Assembly (NCBI GenBank): GCA_022791635.1
Contig: JAAVZL010000055.1
Span: 41,581 to 105,580, forward strand
DNA length: 64,000 nucleotides
Direction of reading: 5' to 3'
Origin: Lachnospiraceae bacterium
GTDB lineage: Bacteria > Bacillota > Clostridia > Lachnospirales > Lachnospiraceae
Shown here one piece after another: positions 1-8,018 of this stretch (position 1 is its first letter; every line of letters starts with the position of its first letter). A program made the translations under genes and the position numbers. The notes under the pieces were generated by a model. That model made no database searches and was not told the DNA's origin. It saw only the letters and a program-made list of their open reading frames with translations.

Positions 1-1076
1 ACAATGTTCACCATCAGACGGGAGATACTGGCTCCAATGTCAATGGCCGGAAAATGATTCTCATTGGCCAGCTTTCTGGAGAGCACGATATGGCCGTCCA
101 GAATACCGCGGACCGTATCGGCGATGGGCTCGTTGGTATCGTCTCCCTCCACCAGTACGGTGTAAATTCCTGTGATGGACCCTCTCTCAAACTTTCCGCT
201 GCGCTCCAAAAGCTTCGGAAACTCTGCGTAAATGGAAGGGGTGTAGCCTCTTGCCACCGGCGGCTCTCCGGTAGCAAGCCCAATCTCTCTCTGGGCCATG
301 GCAAATCTCGTCAGGGAATCCATCATCAGCAGTACATCCTTGCCCTGATCCTTAAAATATTCCGCAATGGTGGTTGCCACCAGGGGACACTTCATACGGA
401 GCATGGCCGGCTGATCCGAGGTGGCTACCACCAGAACCGACCGCTTGATGCCCTCAGGCCCCAGATCCTTCTCGATAAACTCCCGAACCTCCCGGCCTCG
501 CTCGCCCACCAGGGCAATCACATTGATATCTGCCTTTACGTTTCTCGCTATCATCCCCAGAAGGGTGCTCTTTCCCACACCGCTGCCGGCAAAGATTCCG
601 ATTCTCTGCCCCTTCCCTACGGTGTTCAGGCCGTCAATGGCCTTGATGCCGAACTCCAGAGTGTCCGTGATAGGCGGACGCGTCAGTGGATTGATATAAG
701 GGCTCTCTACATAATAATGCTGTTGGGACTCAAAAGGTCCCAAATCATCCATGGGATTTCCCAGAGCGTCGATGATGCGCCCTCTTAAGAACTCTCCCAC
801 GGGAATCTTAAGACGCTTTCGGGTATTGCGCACAAAGCTTCCGGCGGAAATACCGCTCATATTCTCGTAGGCCATCAGCTGGCAGCGGCCATCCTTGAAG
901 CCTACCACCTCCACGGGAATCTGCTTCTTCTTATCCTCATTGTAGATCATGGCAATGTCGCCGATGCTGGCCCGGTTGCCCGAAGCCTCCATGGACATTC
1001 CCACAATATTCTCGATTTTCCCTATGTAGCTGACAGTCTCAGCATTGGCAATCCGATTCGGCAGCTCTGTAAACAT
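1..1076 (-). CDS. fliI: flagellum-specific ATPase FliI (C-terminus off the left edge)
   Basis: Cytoplasmic ATPase that energises the flagellar type III export apparatus, working with FliH. Translating the minus strand gives an F1-beta-like protein with a P-loop GSGVGKST and, further on, VLLMMDSLTRFAMAQREIG, the Walker B region typical of FliI. The N-terminal part (MFTELPNRIANAETVSYIGKI) and the central part are complete, and the C-terminal third lies outside the window. ATG at 1076 is preferred over ATG at 1082 because GGAAGG lies 8 bases upstream of it. It follows fliH by about 20 bases in the flgB-fliEFGHI run, so it should be co-transcribed. Confidence 0.96.
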   Translation of the reverse strand, partial: MFTELPNRIANAETVSYIGKIENIVGMSMEASGNRASIGDIAMIYNEDKKKQIPVEVVGFKDGRCQLMAYENMSGISAGSFVRNTRKRLKIPVGEFLRGRIIDALGNPMDDLGPFESQQHYYVESPYINPLTRPPITDTLEFGIKAIDGLNTVGKGQRIGIFAGSGVGKSTLLGMIARNVKADINVIALVGERGREVREFIEKDLGPEGIKRSVLVVATSDQPAMLRMKCPLVATTIAEYFKDQGKDVLLMMDSLTRFAMAQREIGLATGEPPVARGYTPSIYAEFPKLLERSGKFERGSITGIYTVLVEGDDTNEPIADTVRGILDGHIVLSRKLANENHFPAIDIGASISRLMVNI

Positions 1077-1096
1077 GTGCATTCCCTTCCGTCCTG

Positions 1097-1891
1097 TCAA
1101 ATGCGGGCGTTATTCAGAATATCCTTGATATTTTCAAGCTGTGTGCTCACACTGGCGTCGATAATCTCCTCAGGTAGCTCAATCACGCAGATGCCCTCCT
1201 CCTCACTGTCCATGGCCACAATCTTTACATTGTCCGACAAATGAGACAGGGCGTTTAAAAACTCCACGTCTGCCTCCATGGAAATCTCCGTGCCGCACTT
1301 GGTAATATAGATCTTTGCCCACTCCGTCTTCTTCAGCTTGTCGGTGGCCGCGATGATCATGCGGTGAATCACATTCTCGCTGGACCTTAAGCTGATATGA
1401 ATCACCTTTTCCGCAATAGTGAGAACAATGCGCTTCAGATCGTCCAGATACTTCTCCATAAGGGCGCTCTTCTCCAGACGAATGCTGTCCATAAATTCTG
1501 CCGCATGAGTACGGAAGTCCTGAACCTCCTCCTCATACTGCTGCTCACATTCCTGCCGGGCCTTAAGGACGCCTGCCTCATAGCCCTCCTGATGCCCCTG
1601 GGCAAAGGACTCCTCCCTGAGAAGCTCCGCCTGCCTTCTGGCGTCCTCCAGAAGCTGATCGGCCTCCTTTCGGGCATTTGCGAGAATCTCACTGGCCTCC
1701 TCCCGCTCCCGGGCTTCTTCCTCCCGGGCAGCCTTAAGGGTCTCCTCCTGATCCGGCTCTTCCTCCGAAGATCCTTCCGTCTCAGGCGCCTCCTCCTTCT
1801 CTTCCTCCAGGGCGAAGTCAGAGAAGAACTGATACATCTCTGTTACATCAATTGCCTTCTTGCCTTTGACAACCCTAGACAATGATCTCAT
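1097..1891 (-). CDS. fliH: flagellar assembly protein FliH
   Basis: Negative regulator and stator-like partner of FliI in the export apparatus. The protein has the expected layout: an acidic, Glu-rich N-terminal half (about residues 25-110, coiled coil), then a conserved C-terminal half with a V/ATPase E-subunit-like region (LDDLKRIVLTIAEKVIH) and an ending IDASVSTQLENIKDIL. ATG at 1891 overlaps the end of fliG by 17 bases and has GGGCGGAAAGG in front of it; an upstream in-frame TTG at 1909 is less likely. FliH sequences are poorly conserved, so the call rests on domain pattern plus position between fliG and fliI. Confidence 0.92.
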   Translation of the reverse strand: MRSLSRVVKGKKAIDVTEMYQFFSDFALEEEKEEAPETEGSSEEEPDQEETLKAAREEEAREREEASEILANARKEADQLLEDARRQAELLREESFAQGHQEGYEAGVLKARQECEQQYEEEVQDFRTHAAEFMDSIRLEKSALMEKYLDDLKRIVLTIAEKVIHISLRSSENVIHRMIIAATDKLKKTEWAKIYITKCGTEISMEADVEFLNALSHLSDNVKIVAMDSEEEGICVIELPEEIIDASVSTQLENIKDILNNARI

Positions 1892-2891
1892 CCTTTCCGC
1901 CCTTAACAATAATCAGCTCTCCGGCAGCCTCCAGCCTTCGGATAACGCCAACGATTCTCTGCTGGGCTTCCTCCACATCCTTCCGGAGCACGTTGACCGT
2001 AATCTCCAGGTCGGACTGGATACTCTCTGCCATACGTCCGGACATATTGGCAAAAATAACCTGCCGGACATTCTCGTCGCTGCCCTTTAAGGCGTACACC
2101 AGATCCTTGACATCGCAGTCCCGGATAAATCTCTGAATGGAACGATTATCAAGGCTCAAGATATCTTCAAATACGAACATCTTCTTGCGGATGGTCTCGG
2201 TGAGCTCTTCATCCCGCTTAGACAGCTCGTCGAAAATAAACTTCTCGTTGCTGCGGTCCATATTGTTCATAACGTCCGCAATGTAGTCAATACCGCCGAT
2301 AGCCGTGTAATCGGTGGTCATAATATTCTCAAACCGCTTCCGCAGCTGACTTTCCACAATCTTGATAGCCTCCGGAGACACGCTCTCCAGCCTGGCGATG
2401 CACTCCACCACCTGGATGGACACATCCTTGGGTAGATTGCTGATTACCCCTGCCGCCTGGTCCGCATCCGCATAGGAGAGCACCAGCGCAATGGTCTGAG
2501 GCCGCTCGTGAGCCAGGAAGGTATACAGGTTCTTTGGGTCCGCCTTCCGGATAAATTCAAAGGGCCGCACCTTCAGAAACTTAGTCACCCGCTCCAAAAG
2601 CTGCTGGGCAGTGGACTCACCAAAGGCCTTCTCCAGCACGGATCGGGCATACTCCATGCCACCGTCCGTCACCACCTTCTGAGTCATACAGGACTTGTAG
2701 AACTCATCCAGAATATCGGCCGTCTGATCCGCCTCCAGGTGCTTGAGCTTTGCCACCTCCAGGGTCAGCTTCTCGATATCGTCCTCGCTTAAGTGCTTAT
2801 AGATCAGGGAGGCCTTGTCGGCTCCCATGGAAACAATCACTGCCGCCGCTTTCTGTTCCGAGGAGATCTCCTCTATCATTTCACTGCTCAT
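1875..2891 (-). CDS. fliG: flagellar motor switch protein FliG
   Basis: Rotor protein linking the MS ring (FliF) to the C ring and providing the torque surface for the stator. At 338 aa it has the family's normal length. The N-terminal domain (1-100), the ARM-M region with HERPQTIALVLS (the usual EHPQ motif reads ERPQ here) and the C-terminal domain with FEDILSLDNRSIQRFIRD and the charged torque helix are all recognisable. Start ATG at 2891 lies 2 bases after fliF ends, and the 3' end overlaps fliH, which suggests translational coupling. Confidence 0.97.
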   Translation of the reverse strand: MSSEMIEEISSEQKAAAVIVSMGADKASLIYKHLSEDDIEKLTLEVAKLKHLEADQTADILDEFYKSCMTQKVVTDGGMEYARSVLEKAFGESTAQQLLERVTKFLKVRPFEFIRKADPKNLYTFLAHERPQTIALVLSYADADQAAGVISNLPKDVSIQVVECIARLESVSPEAIKIVESQLRKRFENIMTTDYTAIGGIDYIADVMNNMDRSNEKFIFDELSKRDEELTETIRKKMFVFEDILSLDNRSIQRFIRDCDVKDLVYALKGSDENVRQVIFANMSGRMAESIQSDLEITVNVLRKDVEEAQQRIVGVIRRLEAAGELIIVKGGKDEIIV

Positions 2892-2893
2892 GG

Positions 2894-4513
2894 TTACTCG
2901 CCTCCCCCGCCGTTCAGCCAGTTCTTCAAAAGCTGAGCAGATATCTCAGGATTCTCCTCCGTGAACTCACGGATGTGCTGCTTCAGCTCCATGCCTCTGT
3001 CATTCTGGAATTCCAAAATCTCCTTACTGATGTCAAAGCTCGGCATCTGTTCCAGGATGGCTGCCGGATCTCCTTCCGCAGCTGCTGCGGCTGCCGCCGC
3101 TGCCTCCTCTGCCGCCTTTTTCTTCTTACGCTTTCCGTTCAGTATGAGAAGCACAGTGGCCACTACCAACAGTACCAGCACAACCACCAGAAGAATATAG
3201 AAGAGAGGACTGGAAACCATCTTGGTGAATACACCCGGCTCTTCTACCGGCTCCTCCGGCTGGAAGGTTGCGTTGTAGAAGGGACCGCTGACTACGGAGA
3301 TCTTACTGTTCCAGTCAATCTCCGGAATACCGGCCGCATTGCCCACCAGAGCCCGCAGATCGCCCACGGTGAGGCTTCCGTAGCTGTCGCCGTTGATGGC
3401 AACGGATACCGTCAGATCCTCCAGGGCTCCGGGGGTCACCTGCCCCTGCTCCTTAATCTGGTTCACCAGAAACTCTTTGTCCCAGCTTCGGGCGCCGTAG
3501 CCCTCCACATCCTCCTCGTCTTCCCCGGTATTGTACTCGGGAACATCCGCATTGGTCTCGGCTCCGGCCACGCCGCCGGTCACCGCATCCTTGGTGCCGG
3601 AGATCTCCACCGTCCCCTGATCATGGGAAACGATTCCTGTCTTGTCATCCTGGTTGATCTTATCCGGCGTCGTATATGTAATGGTCTCACGGAGGAGGGT
3701 CTGCATATTAATCTGGGCCTTGGTGGAAACCCGGATATTCTCCTCTCCGTAGAAGGGAAGCAGTACATGGAGCACCTTCTCGCTGATCTGATCCTCCACC
3801 ATCCTTGCAATCTCTTCCGTATCCTGGCTGGTGAGACCGTTCTCCTCCTCGGAGGTATTGATCTCATTGCCGTTGCTGTCCACTACCACCACGTTCTCCG
3901 CGTCCAGGCCGGGAACGCCGGAGGCCACCAGACGCTGAACAGCCTTGGCCAGCTCAATGCTGGGCGTGCTTCCGTCCTCCATGGTCAATATGGCATGACC
4001 GGTTGTCTCCTGTACGGCATCCTCTGTAAGCACGTATTTGCGCTCCTCACCGAGGGCGATGGTCACCTTGGCATCCTTCACTCCGTCAATGATCATGATG
4101 GTCGCCGCGATACGATTCTGCAGATCATACAGTGCATAGCGGTCCTTGTCGGAATCTGTGGTCATAAGCCCCGCGTGATCCGTAAACACCTGATAGCCGA
4201 AGCCGTTCTTGGGATATCCCTCAAAGGCCAGGCTTGCTCTGGTCTGATCCAAAATATTCTCCGGGACCAGGATCTCTCCGTTGCCCGTATACTGATAATC
4301 GACTTCCATTTCCTGAAGCTTTCCGATGATCTGCTGCGCTTCCTCCGTGTTCAGTCCGGAAAACAGAACTTCAAATCCACGGTTTCTGTTGAGAAGCAAA
4401 GCCACCACAATGGCAAAAACAATCAGGCCGGCAGCTCCCGCCAGAATGATTCGCTTTGTCTTGCTTCCCAGTTTAGAAACAACCGCCTTTAATTGCTCAA
4501 TCCTTTCCTTCAT
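2894..4513 (-). CDS. fliF: flagellar MS-ring protein FliF
   Basis: Inner-membrane ring subunit around which the basal body is built. At 539 aa it has a membrane helix at about residues 21-42, a YscJ/FliF domain with GLNTEEAQQIIGKL, a long periplasmic-side middle region, a second membrane helix at about 440-465 (LFYILLVVVLVLLVVATVLL) and a cytoplasmic tail that binds FliG. An Ala-run (about 480-490) sits just after the second helix. A large open frame on the opposite strand (2750-4492) is a composition shadow. Confidence 0.97.
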   Translation of the reverse strand: MKERIEQLKAVVSKLGSKTKRIILAGAAGLIVFAIVVALLLNRNRGFEVLFSGLNTEEAQQIIGKLQEMEVDYQYTGNGEILVPENILDQTRASLAFEGYPKNGFGYQVFTDHAGLMTTDSDKDRYALYDLQNRIAATIMIIDGVKDAKVTIALGEERKYVLTEDAVQETTGHAILTMEDGSTPSIELAKAVQRLVASGVPGLDAENVVVVDSNGNEINTSEEENGLTSQDTEEIARMVEDQISEKVLHVLLPFYGEENIRVSTKAQINMQTLLRETITYTTPDKINQDDKTGIVSHDQGTVEISGTKDAVTGGVAGAETNADVPEYNTGEDEEDVEGYGARSWDKEFLVNQIKEQGQVTPGALEDLTVSVAINGDSYGSLTVGDLRALVGNAAGIPEIDWNSKISVVSGPFYNATFQPEEPVEEPGVFTKMVSSPLFYILLVVVLVLLVVATVLLILNGKRKKKKAAEEAAAAAAAAAEGDPAAILEQMPSFDISKEILEFQNDRGMELKQHIREFTEENPEISAQLLKNWLNGGGGE

Positions 4514-4669
4514 GGCCGTTTCTTTTCCCTTCTATGTTAATCTATCCAATTTTTTATAAGAACACATAAAGTACACCTGCCTGTACGTATATGTGTAGAA
4601 GCCATCGCTTCCGTTCCTCATCATAGAATACGTGCAAGAAGATGTACTTCCTGTTTCCACTTAAAGAGC
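4514..4669. other. fliE-fliF intergenic gap
   Basis: 156 bases separate fliE from fliF, unusually long for this operon. On the minus strand it could encode a 30-codon peptide starting MMRNGSDGFYTYT, but it has no good ribosome binding site or recognisable homology. No terminator or clear promoter was seen. It may be a leader or the scar of an old rearrangement. Confidence 0.4.
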
Positions 4670-5014
4670 TTACATGGATATGGTAATCAGTGAATTATAC
4701 GCTTCCAAAGCCTTGTTGCGCATCTGCACCAGCAGATCCACCGAGAGCTGAAGCTCTGATCCGGCAATGGGAACCGTGTGGGGATCGTCCAGCTGACCGG
4801 TGGAAAGCAAATACTGCTTCTTCATATAGTCGTCCTCCAGCTCCCTCACATTGTTGATCATGTCTCCGAAGATGCTGCCGAACAGGGAGGTGTTTTCCTC
4901 ATCCACCTTCTCCTGGTTCCAGAAGTTTCCCTTCACTCCGAATACATCGGAGATACTCCTTGTGCCTCCCACTCCCTGGGTCAGATTGATTGGTGTTATA
5001 AACATGTCATCCAT
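4670..5014 (-). CDS. fliE: flagellar hook-basal body protein FliE
   Basis: Small protein joining the MS ring to the proximal rod. At 114 aa it ends in the conserved FliE C-terminus (ELQLSVDLLVQMRNKALEAYNSL, shown here by its LLVQMRNKALEAY core). AAGGAG lies 7 bases before the ATG at 5014. It follows flgB directly with a 49-base gap, where most Firmicutes have flgC. Confidence 0.94.
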   Translation of the reverse strand: MDDMFITPINLTQGVGGTRSISDVFGVKGNFWNQEKVDEENTSLFGSIFGDMINNVRELEDDYMKKQYLLSTGQLDDPHTVPIAGSELQLSVDLLVQMRNKALEAYNSLITISM

Positions 5015-5063
5015 AAGAACTCCTTATTCCTTTTTCGTAATCCCATCGACTGTTCTATGAGGC

Positions 5064-5447
5064 CTACTGCCCCTTAATCACACTTCTTAACCTGGAAAAA
5101 TCACTGTTGATAGCCTGAAGCACATACTGATACTGGAGCTGTGCTCTTGCCATCTCCACTTCCTCGACGTCCGCATTCACATTATTCTCATCCAGACGAG
5201 CCGAGCTCTCTGTTTCATTGACCGTATAAGAGGAATTCTCTATGATGCTGCGGGTACGCGCCGCATTCCCGGACGTATCAGCAAGCTTTAGACGATTGCG
5301 AAACTCATCCTCAAAGGTTACGTACTTTGACTTATAACCAGGTGTGTCAACATTCGACAAATTGTGAGCAATGGTAAGCTGCTTTGCCCACAAAAAATCC
5401 AAGGATTTTGAAGTCATGGAAATCGAATTTCCAAACATCAGATTCAT
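5064..5447 (-). CDS. flgB: flagellar basal-body rod protein FlgB
   Basis: Proximal rod subunit. The start is set at ATG 5447 (MNLMFGNSIS), with GGGAAG about 9 bases upstream; the open frame continues further upstream but that extension has no family similarity. The N-terminal rod signature HNLSNVDTPGYKS and the C-terminal helix EVEMARAQLQYQYVLQAIN are clear, and length (127 aa) is typical. First gene of the flgB-fliEFGHI operon and preceded by a good promoter (5524-5552). Confidence 0.96.
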   Translation of the reverse strand: MNLMFGNSISMTSKSLDFLWAKQLTIAHNLSNVDTPGYKSKYVTFEDEFRNRLKLADTSGNAARTRSIIENSSYTVNETESSARLDENNVNADVEEVEMARAQLQYQYVLQAINSDFSRLRSVIKGQ

Positions 5448-5523
5448 AATTGATCTTCCCTTCTGCTCTATGGCATATACTGCCAAACGCAATTCTTCCC
5501 ACTGTAATCTTACCTTATTCTAC

Positions 5524-5552
5524 ATTCTATACCTTTCGCCGTCATTTTTCAA
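5524..5552 (-). promoter_or_regulatory. predicted sigma-A promoter of flgB-fliEFGHI
   Basis: Reading the minus strand, TTGAAA and TAGAAT are separated by 17 bases, about 75 bases upstream of the flgB start. It lies between the end of the lytic transglycosylase gene and flgB, so the rod/MS-ring operon can be transcribed on its own. Confidence 0.55.
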
Positions 5553-5611
5553 CAAAAAGTCCCAAGTTTTTTCAAAAAAACTGATTTTTCACATTTATGA
5601 GGAAGGCCTTT

Positions 5612-6358
5612 TTACACGAGAGAATCTATTGCGCTGCCGTCCTCATCCTCCGAAAATACCTGGCTGTGGAACATGCTCTCCATGCGAAGCCGCATGAGCT
5701 CCACCAGATACTGGGCGTCCTCCTGGCAAAAGGCCAGTCCGCTGCCGGCCTCCCCCAGCCCAAGGGCAGATAAGGCATCCGTTCCGGCCAAAGAAACGCT
5801 GCCGCCTGCGCCCGCAGTCAGCACGCCGCTTAAATCCATATCCTCTCCCACATAGGACAGCACCTTCTTGATATAATTCTGGGTCTCCTTGAAAGGCGGG
5901 ACGCCGCCGTACTTCTCCACATTCCCGCTGCCCGCATTGTAGGCGCTTAAAGCCAGAACCGTGTCTCCCTGATACCGCTCAAGAAGGTCTGCAATATACT
6001 TGGCTCCTCCCATAATATTGCTTCTGGCATCCAGACTGTCCTCCACGCCCAAGGACCTGGCCGTGGCCGGCATCAGCTGCATGACCCCCTGGGCGCCTGC
6101 AGAGGAAACTGCTTGGGGATTAAAGCCGGACTCTGCCTTTCCGATGGCCTTCAAAAGATTTACGTCCACGCCGTAGCGCTCTGAGGCCTCCCGGAAGATG
6201 CTCTCCATGCTTTCCGTGGTCTTCAGGGCTCCCTGAAAGGCATCGCGAAAGCTGGAGCCTGCCACAGTAGAGCTCCTCTCATTCGTCGTATGTATGCTCT
6301 GCTGACCGTAGATACCATTCCCATACGGATTCAGCCTGGCTGTCTGATGAAATTCCAT
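5612..6358 (-). CDS. lytic transglycosylase (SLT domain), flagellar-linked
   Basis: Predicted peptidoglycan lytic transglycosylase that would open the wall for rod passage. Residues about 60-175 form an SLT/GEWL domain: catalytic Glu in IGKAESGFNPQAVSS, then AQGVMQLMPATARSLG and LALSAYNAGSGNV. No signal peptide is evident at the N-terminus (MEFHQTARLNPYGN), so export may go through the flagellar apparatus or another route. It has its own promoter (6440-6468) and lies upstream of flgB. The C-terminal 70 residues are Gly/Ala/Ser-rich and of unknown role. Confidence 0.88.
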   Translation of the reverse strand: MEFHQTARLNPYGNGIYGQQSIHTTNERSSTVAGSSFRDAFQGALKTTESMESIFREASERYGVDVNLLKAIGKAESGFNPQAVSSAGAQGVMQLMPATARSLGVEDSLDARSNIMGGAKYIADLLERYQGDTVLALSAYNAGSGNVEKYGGVPPFKETQNYIKKVLSYVGEDMDLSGVLTAGAGGSVSLAGTDALSALGLGEAGSGLAFCQEDAQYLVELMRLRMESMFHSQVFSEDEDGSAIDSLV

Positions 6359-6439
6359 GTCTACCCCTTTTCCTTTATGGAGTACCTGGGTACTCTCTAT
6401 TAAAATATGTACCTTTTTCTCAATCCATGACTATTTTAT

Positions 6440-6468
6440 ATAATATATGAACCAATTCCGATTGTCAA
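6440..6468 (-). promoter_or_regulatory. strong predicted sigma-A promoter of the lytic transglycosylase gene
   Basis: TTGACA (perfect -35) and TATTAT (-10) with a 17-base spacer on the minus strand, about 80 bases upstream of the gene start at 6358. The rest of the 6359-6654 gap is A+T-rich. It holds an A/T-flanked small hairpin around 6532-6562 but no further gene. Confidence 0.75.
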
Positions 6469-6654
6469 CCAATCTCCCCTCGGAAAGGTTATGATTATTG
6501 CTGGAAATTCCCTTAAAAATCATGGGTTTTTCGTTTTTTTTGCCTTGATTTGGCAAAAAATAAAGGGTTATTGCCAGATATAAACTGAAAATTTGAATAT
6601 TTTTCACCTTATATCCAACAACACCCACAAAAGATGACCGAAAATATAATTGTA

Positions 6655-6882
6655 TCATTTTTCCTCTTTTTTGATAATTTTCTTCACTGCATCCAGGGAG
6701 CTCACGCCGGCGGACTCCCGGTTGGCCCTGGCCGCCTCTGTCAGCTCTTTTCGCAGAATTGAGATATCCTTGGGAGCAGAGAGGGCCAGCTTCACCCAAT
6801 CCGATCCGATTTCCAGAACGGAAAGCTCAATTTGATCACCGATAAGAATGGATTGATTCTTTTTACGTTGTAAGACCAGCAT
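6655..6882 (-). CDS. csrA: carbon storage regulator CsrA
   Basis: RNA-binding translational repressor of flagellin in Gram-positive bacteria. The 75-aa protein begins MLVLQRKKNQSILIGDQI and has the full CsrA fold signature (EIGSDWVKLALSAPKDISILR). It is translated right after fliW (1-base gap). In Bacillus, FliW binds CsrA to relieve repression of the flagellin leader, and both flagellin leaders in this window carry AAGGATG hairpins that fit as targets. Confidence 0.97.
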   Translation of the reverse strand: MLVLQRKKNQSILIGDQIELSVLEIGSDWVKLALSAPKDISILRKELTEAARANRESAGVSSLDAVKKIIKKEEK

Positions 6883-6883
6883 A

Positions 6884-7327
6884 CTACTCCTCCTTCCCTT
6901 TCTGCTCTCCCAGAGAATGACGGAAGGTATAAGCCGGATCCTCCAGTATAATCTGCCGCGCGTCCCGGGTATGGAAGTTCACTGCTATGGGAGCTTTCAA
7001 ATTCACCGTACTGTCCGACAGCTCCTCCCGAATCACGCCAATCACATAGTAGGAAATATCCTCATCGGCCGGAGAGCCGATGGCGCTGCGATCCGCCTCT
7101 GAAATCTTGGGATCATAATCCGCAAAAAAGGAAAAGGGGTTCAGCAAAATAAAGCTTAAGCTCTCCTCATCAAGGGACTGGAGGCAGATGAGGGTATCTG
7201 AATTCTCTTCAAAGGGAATAGGCAGGAATTCTTTTTGTTCCTCAAAGCCAAAGAGACCCTCCGGAAAATAAATCGTCTCCTGGGCCGTGTATGCAATTTC
7301 GCCAAAATATTTGTTGTTAATCTTCAT
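6884..7327 (-). CDS. fliW: flagellar assembly factor FliW
   Basis: Protein antagonist of CsrA that also binds flagellin, closing a homeostatic loop. The 147-aa protein has the family features IYFPEGLFGFEEQKEFLPIP and VNLKAPIAVNFHTRDARQIIL. It is immediately upstream of csrA. An intrinsic terminator (7351-7378) lies just before its start, so its expression may depend on partial read-through from the flgM operon or on an unseen local promoter. Confidence 0.96.
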   Translation of the reverse strand: MKINNKYFGEIAYTAQETIYFPEGLFGFEEQKEFLPIPFEENSDTLICLQSLDEESLSFILLNPFSFFADYDPKISEADRSAIGSPADEDISYYVIGVIREELSDSTVNLKAPIAVNFHTRDARQIILEDPAYTFRHSLGEQKGKEE

Positions 7328-7350
7328 GAAAACCTCCGCTTTTTTAAAAA

Positions 7351-7378
7351 GGAAAAAAGGGCTTATTGCTAAGCCCTT
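7351..7378 (-). terminator. intrinsic terminator between the yviE-like gene and fliW
   Basis: On the minus strand AAGGGCTT and AAGCCCTT form a perfect 8-bp stem around a 6-base loop followed by a T-run. It starts at the yviE-like stop codon and ends before the fliW ribosome binding site. Confidence 0.8.
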
Positions 7379-7974
7379 ACATCTAACGGTTCAAAATTGG
7401 GATCTGCACTTGGGGGAACATAGATAGGTCCTCCAATGTACTCAATCCTGACCTCCGGATGCTGTGTGATGGAAAGCTCAATGTCGCCTGGAATAAACTC
7501 AAAGTTTCCGTTAGCCACCTTCATATCAAAGTTCAGCTTATCCATCTGGTAGTTGATAATGAGATCTCCCGCCTCGTAGCTAAGATCCACAGGCTCTGAG
7601 GGCGTGAAGCCAAGCTCAAACTCTCCCGTGGGCTGCGAAAGACGATTGGCAAAAATCTGTCCCAGCACATCCTCTCCGATCTTTGCCTTCAACATCAGCT
7701 GTCCTTCCTGAGCCAGCTGAGCAGTCGCTTCATAAGCCACCTGATTTCCCTTCTGGGCCGTCTGGGCCACACTTCTGGCCGTGGTAGGAACCACGGAGTT
7801 CCGAGCTTCAAAGGAATCAATATTTAATTTTACCGGACGGCTCTTAATGGTCATCCCGCCCTTGTCCCGGCTAATCTCCACCTCTGCAGTTGAATTCTTG
7901 TACTGCAATCGTGCATTCTGTACCTTTAACTCGTACTGAATCGGTACGGTTGTTATATTAATTAGCTGCTTCAT
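7369..7974 (-). CDS. DUF6470 (YviE-like) flagellar-cluster protein
   Basis: Protein of unknown function found between flgL and fliW in many Firmicutes. The translation begins MKQLINITTVPIQYELKVQN, typical of the family, and contains the conserved segment NIDSFEARNSV and a C-terminal ELSITQHPEVRIEYIGGPIYVPP. No signal peptide or membrane helix is seen. The start is placed at ATG 7974; the frame extends six codons further upstream. Position in the flgM-flgN-flgK-flgL operon suggests a role in hook-filament junction assembly or its control, which is inference. Confidence 0.85.
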   Translation of the reverse strand: MKQLINITTVPIQYELKVQNARLQYKNSTAEVEISRDKGGMTIKSRPVKLNIDSFEARNSVVPTTARSVAQTAQKGNQVAYEATAQLAQEGQLMLKAKIGEDVLGQIFANRLSQPTGEFELGFTPSEPVDLSYEAGDLIINYQMDKLNFDMKVANGNFEFIPGDIELSITQHPEVRIEYIGGPIYVPPSADPNFEPLDVRA

Positions 7975-8018
7975 ACCATGCTTCCCCTCCAAACCATGTT
8001 AAAATTCAACTCGCCCGA

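Noticed and set aside
2750..4492. A 580-codon open frame on the plus strand
   Set aside because: It lies antisense to fliF and fliG, has no family motifs, and reflects the codon bias of fliF.
4514..4669. A c-di-GMP riboswitch or small gene between fliE and fliF
   Set aside because: No conserved riboswitch core was seen; the 30-codon frame has no convincing ribosome binding site.
6532..6562. Hairpin TTTTTTGCC/GGCAAAAAA as a csrA terminator
   Set aside because: The T-run is on the 5' side and the A-run on the 3' side of the stem on both strands, which does not fit intrinsic termination.
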